Shown: positions 25,375 to 32,598, numbered from the stretch's first letter. The stretch is DNA of 41,506 bases from Gammaproteobacteria bacterium (GCA_029863305.1 JAOTVR010000025.1:1-41506), one strand, 5' to 3'. Made by a program: numbers and translations. Notes: generated by a model not told the origin, from the sequence alone.

Positions 25375-26217
25375 ATGACTGCTAACAGTGATCAATTTCG
25401 TTTCGTCAGCCTGCTGGCGCTGGAACTGGATAATGGCGACATTTCGTTGCCATCTCTGCCCGACGTAGTGCTGAAAATTCGCCAACTGCTGGAGGACGAG
25501 AATACCGACTTTGAGCGGCTCAGTCGGGCGATCAGCATGGACCCGGTGCTGGTCTCGCGCTTGTTTGTATTCGCGAACTCCGCTTTTTACAACCGGGCCA
25601 ACGTCAAGATCGAAACTCTGGACGGAGCGATCAGCCGGCTTGGCATTGAAGTTGTGCGCAGTACGGCGATGTCAGTTGCCATGAAACAGCTGTACACGTC
25701 CGACAAGCACAGCCATGCCCATAAATATCTGCGCGCCGTCTGGGCCCGCGGCATGAAGCTGTCGTGCATGTCGTTCGCGATCGCAAAGCGCCTGCCGCAA
25801 CTCAATGACGAAACCGCGTTCTTGTGCGGCTTGCTACATGAGGTCGGCAAGCTCTACATCATAACCAAGGCAGCGGAGTTTCCTGATTTTCTTGGTGACA
25901 AGGAATCGTTCGACAGTGTCCTGGAAACCTGGCATTCCCAGATCGGTAAAAGCATCATCGAGTCCTGGGGTTTTCCGGACGAAGTTGCACAATCGGCAGA
26001 TCCGGCGACCTATCTGGTTCAGGACCAGGACAGTGCGCCGTGCTATGTCGATGCCGTGTACGTTGCCAAGTATCTCGTCGATAACGGTCAGGAAGAATCG
26101 CTGGATCTTTCCGCGGACCCGTCATGCGTCAAGCTTGGCATCAGTGAGGTAACCGTTACAAACGTTCTTACGAGCTACAGGGACAAATTAAAGACCATGC
26201 AGCAGTCGCTGGCCTGA
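25375..26217 (+). CDS. HDOD domain signalling protein
   Basis: A 280-residue stand-alone HDOD protein, a degenerate relative of HD phosphohydrolases used in signalling without clear catalysis. The domain spans about residues 20-215: LPSLPDVVLKIRQLLEDENTD, SMDPVLVSRLFVFANSAFYNR, the HGMKL-like region and FLCGLLHEVGKLYI. An HE pair is present in LLHEVG, but a full HD metal motif is not seen. It is 12 bases after the DUF2802 gene and probably in the same transcript. It converges on pilZ with an 11-base gap. HDOD proteins in Pseudomonas and Xanthomonas affect motility and c-di-GMP output, which fits the location. Confidence 0.9.
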   Translation: MTANSDQFRFVSLLALELDNGDISLPSLPDVVLKIRQLLEDENTDFERLSRAISMDPVLVSRLFVFANSAFYNRANVKIETLDGAISRLGIEVVRSTAMSVAMKQLYTSDKHSHAHKYLRAVWARGMKLSCMSFAIAKRLPQLNDETAFLCGLLHEVGKLYIITKAAEFPDFLGDKESFDSVLETWHSQIGKSIIESWGFPDEVAQSADPATYLVQDQDSAPCYVDAVYVAKYLVDNGQEESLDLSADPSCVKLGISEVTVTNVLTSYRDKLKTMQQSLA

Positions 26218-26228
26218 CCGAACGGAAA

Positions 26229-26846
26229 TCACTCGTCGTCAAGTTCCGTCTGCAGACGCCGCATACGCAGGGTTTCGGATTCTCTATTAAACATGTGCTG
26301 AATCAGCATCTCGCGTTGCGATTGCTTCATGCCCTGGAATTCGACTGCAATCCCGAACGGAAACTTCTTTTCGTCATTTCCCGCTGGTGTGCCGGTATTT
26401 CGGACAACCCGGCAAAAGGACTCGATATAGCGGTTATCGGACGCAAGCAATAGCTGAATGCTGAGTTTCGTACCAGGCTCGAGCGGTTCCGCGCTCGCAA
26501 AGACGATACCGTCAGCACCGACGTCGCAGGTTTGCGGTACCGAACTGGCCAGTGCGGCTTTGCTTTGCCGCAATGCCGGTAGTTGTTCAATGACAACGTT
26601 CAGCTTGTCATTGAGCAGTGTGAGGCACTTGCCATATTGATTCGATTCACCGTTGAGTGCGAACATCGCCTCGCTCAACCGGGCATCGATATCGACCAGT
26701 AATGCCTGAGCGCTGTCACTTTCACCGAGTCGGGTCTTGCGATGTTCGAGTCCTTCGGCAAACTCCTTTTCATCCAGAATCTCGTACTTTATATAAGCAG
26801 ACTCACTGACCCGGAATGAGCGTCTGTTTTCATGCCCGTCATTCAT
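26229..26846 (-). CDS. PilZ-domain protein co-transcribed with the stator
   Basis: A 205-residue cytoplasmic protein, probably a c-di-GMP effector. The start contains the PilZ arginine motif RRSFR (RxxxR, residues 8-12). A helical insert of about 90 residues follows, then the second motif near residue 112 as DVGADG where the consensus is (D/N)xSxxG, so the Ser is Gly here. A beta-barrel continues with GTKLSIQLLL, CRVVRN and FGIAVEFQGM. Its ATG overlaps the pomB stop by four bases. The layout resembles proteins that brake the motor in a c-di-GMP-dependent way (YcgR/FlgZ role), but it lacks a clear YcgR N-domain. Ligand binding needs testing because of the altered Ser. Confidence 0.85.
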   Translation of the reverse strand: MNDGHENRRSFRVSESAYIKYEILDEKEFAEGLEHRKTRLGESDSAQALLVDIDARLSEAMFALNGESNQYGKCLTLLNDKLNVVIEQLPALRQSKAALASSVPQTCDVGADGIVFASAEPLEPGTKLSIQLLLASDNRYIESFCRVVRNTGTPAGNDEKKFPFGIAVEFQGMKQSQREMLIQHMFNRESETLRMRRLQTELDDE

Positions 26847-27733
26847 GGCGTTATTTCCTCTTTGTCATTGACTTGCGGATCCGCAGGCGTGTTGCTGGCC
26901 GCCGCCTCGAGAATGCTCAGGCTTCGCAGCTGATCGATTTCGCTGCCGCGAACGATACTTACGTCCACGCGGCGATTTTTCGCACGATCTTCGGGGGTGT
27001 CATTCGATGCTCGTGGCCGCGTATCGGCGTGGCCCGTTACGATCACTCTCTCCGAGTCGATCTCTGCGGTCTTGAGTAGCTCGTGCGTTACTGACACCGC
27101 ACGCGATGTCGAGAGTTCCCAATTCGATCGAAAGCGACTGTTATGGATTGGCACATCGTCGGTGTGTCCCGAAATGGTGACTTCACCACTGTTGTTATCG
27201 ATCATCTCGGCGATTTTGGCCAGCACGGGCAGGAACTCGGGCCGGATGTCCGCATATCCTGAATCAAACGATGCATTCTCCATGATGTGCACGATGACCT
27301 TCATGCCTTCGGTTTGAATCGATACGCTGCCTTTCTCAATTTCCTCTTTCAGAGCCATCCGCAGTCGACGTGCGTGCTCGCGCGTCTCCTTGATTTCCTT
27401 TAGTTCCCGCTCCAGCGCATCCAAAGTGTTGCGATTCGAATCGATCGTGAACTGACGAACCTGATTCAATGCTGTGGGTTCGGGGTTACCCGGACTGAAC
27501 TCCTGTGCGACGACGCTCGTGCCCTTTGGAATCGTCTTGACCTGTATTTCCGACTGAACGCCGAATGCTTCCTTCATCGAACCCGACAGCTGTTTGAATT
27601 TGGCGACATCCATTTCCGAAAATGACAGCAACAATACGAAAAAGCACATCAGCAGCGTCATCAGATCGGCGAAAGTCATCACCCATGCCGGGACGCCTTT
27701 CGGTTCGTCTTTTGCTGGTGCGTTGTCAGACAT
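26843..27733 (-). CDS. pomB: Sodium-type flagellar stator protein PomB
   Basis: Peptidoglycan-anchored stator subunit. The 296 residues show a short cytoplasmic N terminus, a single membrane segment (about 15-38), a plug and linker, and an OmpA-like domain. Asp23, in WVMTFADLMTLLMCFFVLLL, is the ion-carrying residue. FFVLLLSFSEMDVAKFKQLSGSMKEAFGVQ closely resembles Vibrio PomB, so Na+ use is favoured over H+. The peptidoglycan motif is ISGHTDDVPIHNSRFRSNWELS and NRRVDVSI. No strong ribosome site precedes the ATG. It lies 21 bases after the pomA stop, so coupling is possible. Confidence 0.94.
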   Translation of the reverse strand: MSDNAPAKDEPKGVPAWVMTFADLMTLLMCFFVLLLSFSEMDVAKFKQLSGSMKEAFGVQSEIQVKTIPKGTSVVAQEFSPGNPEPTALNQVRQFTIDSNRNTLDALERELKEIKETREHARRLRMALKEEIEKGSVSIQTEGMKVIVHIMENASFDSGYADIRPEFLPVLAKIAEMIDNNSGEVTISGHTDDVPIHNSRFRSNWELSTSRAVSVTHELLKTAEIDSERVIVTGHADTRPRASNDTPEDRAKNRRVDVSIVRGSEIDQLRSLSILEAAASNTPADPQVNDKEEITP

Positions 27734-27739
27734 CTGGCA

Positions 27740-27767
27740 TCAGGCGTCGCCGAGTCAGGCGTCGCCG
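27740..27767. repeat. 13-bp direct repeat duplicating the pomA stop codon
   Basis: TCAGGCGTCGCCG occurs at 27740-27752 and 27755-27767, a 15-base period. On the minus strand each copy reads as the last codons and TGA of pomA, so a second out-of-use stop lies 15 bases after the used one and 6 bases before the pomB ATG. Confidence 0.75.
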
Positions 27768-28519
27768 TCCTCGTCCTTTCGCTTGGAGCGGGGCAGATAG
27801 GCTTCCAGCATGTTGGCGATAACGCGCGGGTTCTGGCCACCCTGAATACTGAGCAAGGCATCGATGATGAGTGACTTGGTGGTGTTTTCTTCACGGCTGC
27901 GGACGGCGAGCTTGTCGGCAATCGGCAGTGCGAACATATTGGCGAGAATCGCGCCGTACAATGTGGTCAGCAGGGCGACTGCCATGGCCGGTCCGATTTG
28001 TTTCGGATCGTCCATGTTGGACAACATTTGCACGAGACCAATCAGCGTACCGATCATGCCCATAGCCGGCCCGACATCGCCAATTGCCTTGAATATGTCC
28101 TGGCCGTCAGCATGTCGTTTCAGCGTCTGATTCATGTCCTTGATCAACATGGCGCGGACCGTGTCGGCAGGATGACCGTCGATCAGCAAGCCGAGCCCGG
28201 TCTTCATGAACTGGTCGGGAATCTCTGCGTCTTCGAGTGCCAGCAGACCGCCTTGCCTTGCTGTCTTGGCCAGCTCAACGGCCGTATCAATCAATTCCTC
28301 GGGGCTGCTTGGTTTGTGCAGGAATGCTTTCAGAGCGATGGATGCAGCGCCGAGGAATTTGCCGAGGCTGAACTTCATCATCGTGACCAGGGCGGTACCA
28401 CCCAGGACAACGAGCAATGACGGGGTATTGATGAATGTGCCCGCGGACCCGCCGAGAATGATCGACGTCAGTACGATGCCGAACGCACCGATGAGTCCGA
28501 TAAGTGTCGCCAGATCCAA
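27755..28519 (-). CDS. pomA: Sodium-type flagellar stator protein PomA
   Basis: Channel-forming stator subunit, five around two PomB. It has 254 residues from TTG 28519, giving MDLATLIGLIGAFG, which aligns with Vibrio PomA (MDLATLLGLIGGF). GGAGGA lies at 28532-28527 with a 7-base spacer. The ATG at 28534 overlaps that site and would add five residues. Four membrane segments are seen. The PomA/MotA core includes GPAMGMIGTLIGLVQMLSN, DDPKQIGPAMAVALLTTLYG and a conserved ADKLAVRSREE. Transcription is probably from the sigma-28 match at 28571-28597. Confidence 0.95.
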   Translation of the reverse strand: MDLATLIGLIGAFGIVLTSIILGGSAGTFINTPSLLVVLGGTALVTMMKFSLGKFLGAASIALKAFLHKPSSPEELIDTAVELAKTARQGGLLALEDAEIPDQFMKTGLGLLIDGHPADTVRAMLIKDMNQTLKRHADGQDIFKAIGDVGPAMGMIGTLIGLVQMLSNMDDPKQIGPAMAVALLTTLYGAILANMFALPIADKLAVRSREENTTKSLIIDALLSIQGGQNPRVIANMLEAYLPRSKRKDEDGDA

Positions 28520-28540
28520 AGCCTGTTCCTCCATTCGTTC

Positions 28541-28567
28541 GGTATGCACCGAACGTCCCTGCATACC
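28541..28567 (-). promoter_or_regulatory. Leader hairpin at the 5' end of pomAB-pilZ mRNA
   Basis: GGTATGCA (28541-28548) and TGCATACC (28560-28567) are perfect 8-bp arms around an 11-base loop. The predicted sigma-28 start point is near 28564, so the stem would form at the very 5' end of the transcript, 9 bases before the ribosome site. It could protect the mRNA or be an operator. Confidence 0.55.
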
Positions 28568-28570
28568 TGT

Positions 28571-28597
28571 GTATCGGCCGATCGGACCGGGTCTTTA
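28571..28597 (-). promoter_or_regulatory. Sigma-28 (FliA) promoter of pomAB-pilZ
   Basis: On the minus strand the sequence reads TAAAGACC-N11-GCCGATAC, against the E. coli consensus TAAAGTTT-N11-GCCGATAA. The -35 core is perfect, -10 matches 7 of 8 and the spacing is exact. Confidence 0.8.
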
Positions 28598-28633
28598 GCG
28601 AATCCGAGGCCAGGAGCCCCGAAAATAAAGGAA

Positions 28634-29767
28634 TTATCGGGCCGCTTCGTCGTCCGGATGCAGTAGCAGTCTGGCGGCATTTCGACCCGCCGCTTTGGCC
28701 TGGTACAGGGCGCGATCGGCCCGCTTGACCAATGTTTCGACGCTGTCACTACTGTGCACTTCGGTATATCCGGCCGAGCAGGAAACAACGGCTCCGTCGG
28801 CGCTGTCGGCTATCCTGATGTTGCCGGCCAGTTCGAGGAATCGTTCGATCAGCCGTGTTGCGTTTTGCGCGGATGTGTCGTTCAGAATCATGGCAAATTC
28901 GTCGCCACCATAACGGGCTACAAGGTCGCCTTTTCGGATGAACGTCCTCTCCAGACACTCGCCGACGGCGCGTAGCGCCTGGTCGCCTGCGGCATGCCCG
29001 AAGTTATCGTTAACATGCTTGAAATTGTCCAGATCTACCATGACGACTGTTACCGGCTGGTTGAGAACAAAGTGCAGGTTCAGGCTCTGTTCGATCGCCG
29101 TGTCGAAAGCGCCACGATTGTAGGCGTCGGTCAGCGGGTCGCGCTTCATCTCTTCACGGGCGGCGACCAGATCCTGACGCAAATTGGACATGCGGCTGTT
29201 CAATTCTCCCAGCTGCGCTTCGTAGGCTTTCTTCTGTTCGACAAAAGTCTCGGTGACCTGCTGGACGGCAAGCGACAGAGCCGCCTTGATGTCCGGTAAG
29301 TCACCGTTACTGACCGCATCCTCCACGATTTTGAGACTCACCCGAACATGGCTTTCTGTGTTTTCGTCACGCTCACCGATCTGGCGCAAGCCGACGATGA
29401 GATCCTCGACCACTTCGCGGTAGTCGTGCAAACGCTCGGTAACAAACGTCTTCTCCGCTCTGCGACGATCGACGAAGAAGCGACGAACTTGCGACCATTC
29501 GCGGCTGCCATCAGTCGTCTGTGGAATATCAAACGCAGGGACTGCCGCGCCGTTTTCGACATGCCCGGCGAACTGGCTGCACTTCATATGAAAAATAGAC
29601 GGGTCGACCTCCTGGTCGATCGGAAACGCTTCGTCACCCATTATGCGTATGACACTTCCCAGCGTATCGAGCGCACCGTCGGCGAGTGAGCTATAGCTCC
29701 TCTTCGTTCCGTCAAATTCATCGGCTTCACCGGTCTTGTTGCCGATGAACCTTGATACCAATCGCAT
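28634..29767 (-). CDS. Diguanylate cyclase (GGDEF) with intact inhibitory site
   Basis: Makes c-di-GMP from two GTP. It has 377 residues. The N-terminal 170 residues are a soluble region of unknown fold, and about 170-208 is a coiled coil ending in DPLTDAYNRGAF, the typical GGDEF entry. The catalytic motif is GGDEF at 287-291. The product-inhibition I-site RKGD (278-281) sits exactly five residues before it, so feedback inhibition is expected. The C-terminal RADRALYQAKAAGRN is also standard. There is no membrane segment, so it is cytoplasmic. A sigma-28-like site precedes it at 29830-29856. It lies upstream of and parallel to pomA. Confidence 0.94.
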   Translation of the reverse strand: MRLVSRFIGNKTGEADEFDGTKRSYSSLADGALDTLGSVIRIMGDEAFPIDQEVDPSIFHMKCSQFAGHVENGAAVPAFDIPQTTDGSREWSQVRRFFVDRRRAEKTFVTERLHDYREVVEDLIVGLRQIGERDENTESHVRVSLKIVEDAVSNGDLPDIKAALSLAVQQVTETFVEQKKAYEAQLGELNSRMSNLRQDLVAAREEMKRDPLTDAYNRGAFDTAIEQSLNLHFVLNQPVTVVMVDLDNFKHVNDNFGHAAGDQALRAVGECLERTFIRKGDLVARYGGDEFAMILNDTSAQNATRLIERFLELAGNIRIADSADGAVVSCSAGYTEVHSSDSVETLVKRADRALYQAKAAGRNAARLLLHPDDEAAR

Positions 29768-29829
29768 AAATTGTGTCTCTCAGTTCGTCTGCCAGCAGCT
29801 GGGCAGTGTCATTCAGCACATCAGTAAGG

Positions 29830-29856
29830 TTATCGCCAAAAACGCCGAAACCTTGA
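29830..29856 (-). promoter_or_regulatory. Sigma-28-like promoter of the GGDEF gene
   Basis: The minus strand reads TCAAGGTT-N11-GGCGATAA, with the correct spacing: 6 of 8 at -35 and 7 of 8 at -10. The predicted leader is about 55 bases. It is weaker than the pomA copy. Confidence 0.5.
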
Positions 29857-30028
29857 ATGTTAAGTAATAAAAGGGCGAAAAAGACCATATAAAGCTTTCC
29901 GATGAATTCGTGTTGTGAATATGGGGCAAATGAAATAGGTTTGGCAGTAATTGAGAATTAAAACTCACGATTCAGTCTAAGAGATTCATTTTTATGCATT
30001 TTTCTCGACAGATGGACTGCAGACTCCA

Positions 30029-30298
30029 ATGACCGGCGGCGACTACGTCATCCTCGTGGTGAATCGCACCAAGGTCGAGGCTGAGAATCTCAAGGAACTC
30101 ATTGAGTTCATGGATGCGCCCAACGTACGCACAAGCGAGCCTGGTGACTGGCGCCGGGCGCTCGGTGACAGCCGCCTCGAGGCGCTGTTTGTCGGGCCGG
30201 ATCTTTCCTCTGACGAAGTCAACGTGTTGCTCGCCGATATCGGCGAGTTCGACCCGAACGTGCCCATCGTCATGATGAATGACGGAGCTGCTGCGTGA
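30029..30298 (+). CDS. FleQ-like regulator, N-terminal receiver fragment (split gene)
   Basis: An 89-residue fragment that reads as the first two thirds of the FleQ receiver-like domain: [21 protein letters not shown], then [17 protein letters not shown] and [13 protein letters not shown]. The last stretch lines up with the LPILLIG strand of P. aeruginosa FleQ as I recall it. It ends at TGA 30296-30298, right after beta-4, where an intact receiver should continue. The continuation is present in the next frame (30295 onward). The acidic pair and phospho-Asp are absent, as in other FleQ proteins. The ribosome site before ATG 30029 is poor. Read it together with the next entry. Confidence 0.7.
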   Translation: MTGGDYVILVVNRTKVEAENLKELIEFMDAPNVRTSEPGDWRRALGDSRLEALFVGPDLSSDEVNVLLADIGEFDPNVPIVMMNDGAAA

Positions 30299-31440
30299 TT
30301 CACCCCGAACTGCAACGGCAATATCCATGGGCCCGGTTTCACTCGCTCGAGTATCCGATTCGCCTCGATGCGCTCAGCGCAGTTCTTGACGAGATTCATG
30401 CGTCTCACGGCCCGGCGCGGAGCGACGTGCGTGCGGCGAAAATTGTGCGGCTCATCGGCGACAGTGCCGATATGCGAACCGTGCGTCGACTTGTGGAGCA
30501 AGTTGCGCCGTCATCAGCAACCGTGCTGATCAACGGCGAATCGGGCACCGGTAAGGAGGTTGTCGCACGTCAGATTCATGAGAAGTCCGGTCGCAAGGGC
30601 CCGTTTGTCGCGGTAAATTGCGGCGCCATACCCGAGCACCTGCTGGAGAGCGAGTTGTTTGGCCATGAGCGCGGCGCTTTTACAGGCGCCGTCGCGGCAC
30701 GAGCGGGTCGATTCGAGTTGGCGCAGGGTGGCACATTCTTCCTCGACGAAATCGGTGATATGCCGGCGGTCATGCAGGTCAAACTTCTGCGTGTGCTGGA
30801 AGAGCGGACAATCGAGCGGGTCGGTGGGAGTAAGAGCATTCCCGTGGATGTGCGTTTGATCGCAGCAACGCATCGCGACCTGCCGAAACGCATCGAGGAC
30901 GGCAAGTTCCGTGAGGACCTGTACTACCGCTTGAGCGTGTTTCCAATCGATATATCGCCATTGCGGGACCGGCCGGAAGATGTGCCGCCGCTGGCTGCCG
31001 AGTTCATACGGCGGATGCACAGCGACCAGGCTGTCAGCCTGAGGATTTCCGAGAATGCCATGCGTATCCTTCAGGACTATGCATGGCCGGGCAATGTCCG
31101 CGAACTTGCCAATCTGATCGAACGCCTGCTGGTTATACGTCCAAACGGCGTGGTTGCCGCAAGAGATTTGCCGTGGCCGCTCGTCGCATCCGGGCACGGC
31201 GAGGACGGCCTGCCCGATGTCGTCAATGCGGCGTTTGTAGCCGACTCAGCTGATCAGCGTCTTGCATTGCCGGCGGAGGGCTTCGACCTGAAGGAATACC
31301 TTGCCGGAATCGAGCGCGACATGATCGACAACGCCCTTTGCGAAGCGGATGGTGTGGTACAACGAGCTGCAGAATTGCTGGGTATTGGCCGGACGACGCT
31401 AGTTGAAAAAATCCGCCGCTACGAAATGAAACGCGACTAG
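30295..31440 (+). CDS. FleQ-like sigma-54 activator, rest of split gene
   Basis: A second FleQ/FlrA paralogue, 381 residues from GTG 30295. The first 37 residues ([20 protein letters not shown]) are the missing end of the receiver domain. Then come AAA+ with Walker A GESGTGKE (81-88), GAFTGA (127-132) and Walker B FFLDEIGD (148-155), and the Fis-type [21 protein letters not shown]. The C-terminal [16 protein letters not shown] closely resembles P. aeruginosa FleQ, more so than FlrA at 3388. The GTGA overlap with the fragment means a -1 frame relation: one missing base, a real frameshift, or two coupled proteins. The core ATPase and DNA-binding parts are intact, so a receiver-less activator could function. 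Confidence 0.9.
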   Translation: MIHPELQRQYPWARFHSLEYPIRLDALSAVLDEIHASHGPARSDVRAAKIVRLIGDSADMRTVRRLVEQVAPSSATVLINGESGTGKEVVARQIHEKSGRKGPFVAVNCGAIPEHLLESELFGHERGAFTGAVAARAGRFELAQGGTFFLDEIGDMPAVMQVKLLRVLEERTIERVGGSKSIPVDVRLIAATHRDLPKRIEDGKFREDLYYRLSVFPIDISPLRDRPEDVPPLAAEFIRRMHSDQAVSLRISENAMRILQDYAWPGNVRELANLIERLLVIRPNGVVAARDLPWPLVASGHGEDGLPDVVNAAFVADSADQRLALPAEGFDLKEYLAGIERDMIDNALCEADGVVQRAAELLGIGRTTLVEKIRRYEMKRD

Positions 31441-32471
31441 CTGCGGTTTTGTTCGAGCAGTTCGTCGCAGTGCGGGCAGCGTGCTGCTTTTCTGGCGCCC
31501 TGCAGTGCTGCGCGAACGGCGCCTTTGTCCAGAATCTGGCTGGCTGTGTGCTTGCCAAGTCCCAGGTCGACCCGGAGGGATTCGAGTTCGCGCAATTCCT
31601 CATCGCTGAGTATGCCATCGTCCAATGCCTCGTCGGCTTTCTGGCGATAGGCGTCAGTGCTGAGCTTGAGTTGCTGGCTATAACCTGAAGCCAGAATACT
31701 GGTGGGCAGGGCGACCAGACCGATGGCGACAACGGTAATCAGCGCGCCGAAGATTTTGCCGCCGACGGTGATCGGCGTGACGTCCCCGTAGCCAACCGTT
31801 GTCAATGTCGCGAACGCCCACCACATCGCGGCAGGAATGCTGCCGAAGTCGACAGGCTGCGACTGTCGCTCGAAGTAATACATACCCGAGGAAGCCAGCA
31901 ACATGATCGTTACCAGGATGAGGAATGATGCGCCCAGAGCTCGGCTGTTTTCCTTTATTGCGATCAGCAGCATGTTGAGCGCCGCGAAATAGCGCGTCAG
32001 TTTGAGTACGCGCAGCAGACGAACGGCGCGCAGGAAGCGCATGTCGACGCCGCCGAAAATACCGAAAACCAGCAGGTAAAACGGCAATATCGCGAGCAGG
32101 TCGATGATGGCGTGGAATGTAAACATGAAGCGCAGTCTGTGGGTAAACGGATTGCTGCCTGCATCGCTCTGTGCCTCGACGCAGCTCCAGACGCGCAATA
32201 TGTATTCGACTGAGAACACAGCGATTGTGAAGACCTCGAACCAATAAAGCTGCGGCCCGTAGGCCTTTTCGAGCGCCGGGATCGACTCGAGTATGACGGC
32301 GAGAACACTTGCCGCGATGAGCACGATGAGTGCGGTGTCGACTATGCGACTCGCCAGATCCTCGTCTTCGGCCGTTTCCAAAAAGCGAAATACCGTACGG
32401 CGCGGCGTCGGAGCGTTGTCCGCATGCTTGGGTTTGCTGGCCGTGGAGACGTTGTCGAGCAAGGTGCTCAC
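31437..32471 (-). CDS. Voltage-gated potassium-channel-like protein
   Basis: A 344-residue inner-membrane protein with six membrane segments of the Kv type. S4 is [17 protein letters not shown] (145-161), with Arg or Lys at every third position. The selectivity filter is TTVGYGD (224-230), and after S6 a cytoplasmic tail contains [20 protein letters not shown] acidic helices and a CPHC pair (332-335), possibly half of a zinc knuckle. The start is GTG 32471 with a weak ribosome site. It is tail-to-tail with the FleQ-like gene, and the stop codons overlap by two bases. A sigma-28-like promoter lies 24 bases upstream, which would make it a late flagellar gene. It could set membrane potential for the motor, but that is a guess. 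Confidence 0.9.
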   Translation of the reverse strand: MSTLLDNVSTASKPKHADNAPTPRRTVFRFLETAEDEDLASRIVDTALIVLIAASVLAVILESIPALEKAYGPQLYWFEVFTIAVFSVEYILRVWSCVEAQSDAGSNPFTHRLRFMFTFHAIIDLLAILPFYLLVFGIFGGVDMRFLRAVRLLRVLKLTRYFAALNMLLIAIKENSRALGASFLILVTIMLLASSGMYYFERQSQPVDFGSIPAAMWWAFATLTTVGYGDVTPITVGGKIFGALITVVAIGLVALPTSILASGYSQQLKLSTDAYRQKADEALDDGILSDEELRELESLRVDLGLGKHTASQILDKGAVRAALQGARKAARCPHCDELLEQNRS

Positions 32472-32494
32472 TCACAGTACGGTGATACTTATAT

Positions 32495-32521
32495 GTAACG
32501 GCTCCGGGGCCATTATCTTTA
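32495..32521 (-). promoter_or_regulatory. Sigma-28-like promoter of the channel gene
   Basis: The minus strand reads TAAAGATA-N11-GCCGTTAC, with exact 8-11-8 spacing, perfect TAAAG and GCCG and 6 of 8 overall at -10. The start point would be near 32488, 17 bases before GTG 32471. Its -35 is one arm of an inverted repeat shared with the divergent pilus promoter. Confidence 0.55.
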
Positions 32522-32533
32522 GAGCCCTGGCGC

Positions 32534-32560
32534 TAAAGATTTCCGTCAAATTGGCGACAA
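32534..32560 (+). promoter_or_regulatory. Sigma-28-like promoter of the MSHA-like pilus operon
   Basis: TAAAGATT-N11-GGCGACAA has exact spacing, a perfect TAAAG core and 6 of 8 at -10. The start point would be near 32567, 32 bases before ATG 32599 and upstream of its ribosome site. The two -35 boxes (32514-32521 and 32534-32541) are back to back and create the perfect 8-bp inverted repeat ATCTTTAG-N10-CTAAAGAT. Confidence 0.55.
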
Positions 32561-32598
32561 CTAAGGGGTATCGTATTGTTCATAAAGGGCCTCAACCA

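Noticed and set aside
29768-30028. Search for a gene or sigma-28 promoter in front of the FleQ-like gene
   Set aside because: The 261-base gap is AT-rich with no coding frame, and on the plus strand no 8-11-8 or -24/-12 match is seen. A sigma-70 promoter is likely but could not be placed.
32515-32540. Inverted repeat ATCTTTAG-N10-CTAAAGAT read as a repressor operator or terminator
   Set aside because: It is fully explained as two back-to-back sigma-28 -35 elements, with no T-run on either side. An additional operator function is not excluded.
32293-32598. Extension of the secretin frame upstream of 32599
   Set aside because: It runs into the oppositely oriented channel gene and across both predicted promoters, and lacks signal-peptide features.
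32472-32598. Possible c-di-GMP riboswitch upstream of the pilus operon
   Set aside because: No GEMM-type core sequence or tetraloop receptor could be seen, and the predicted leader is only about 32 bases.
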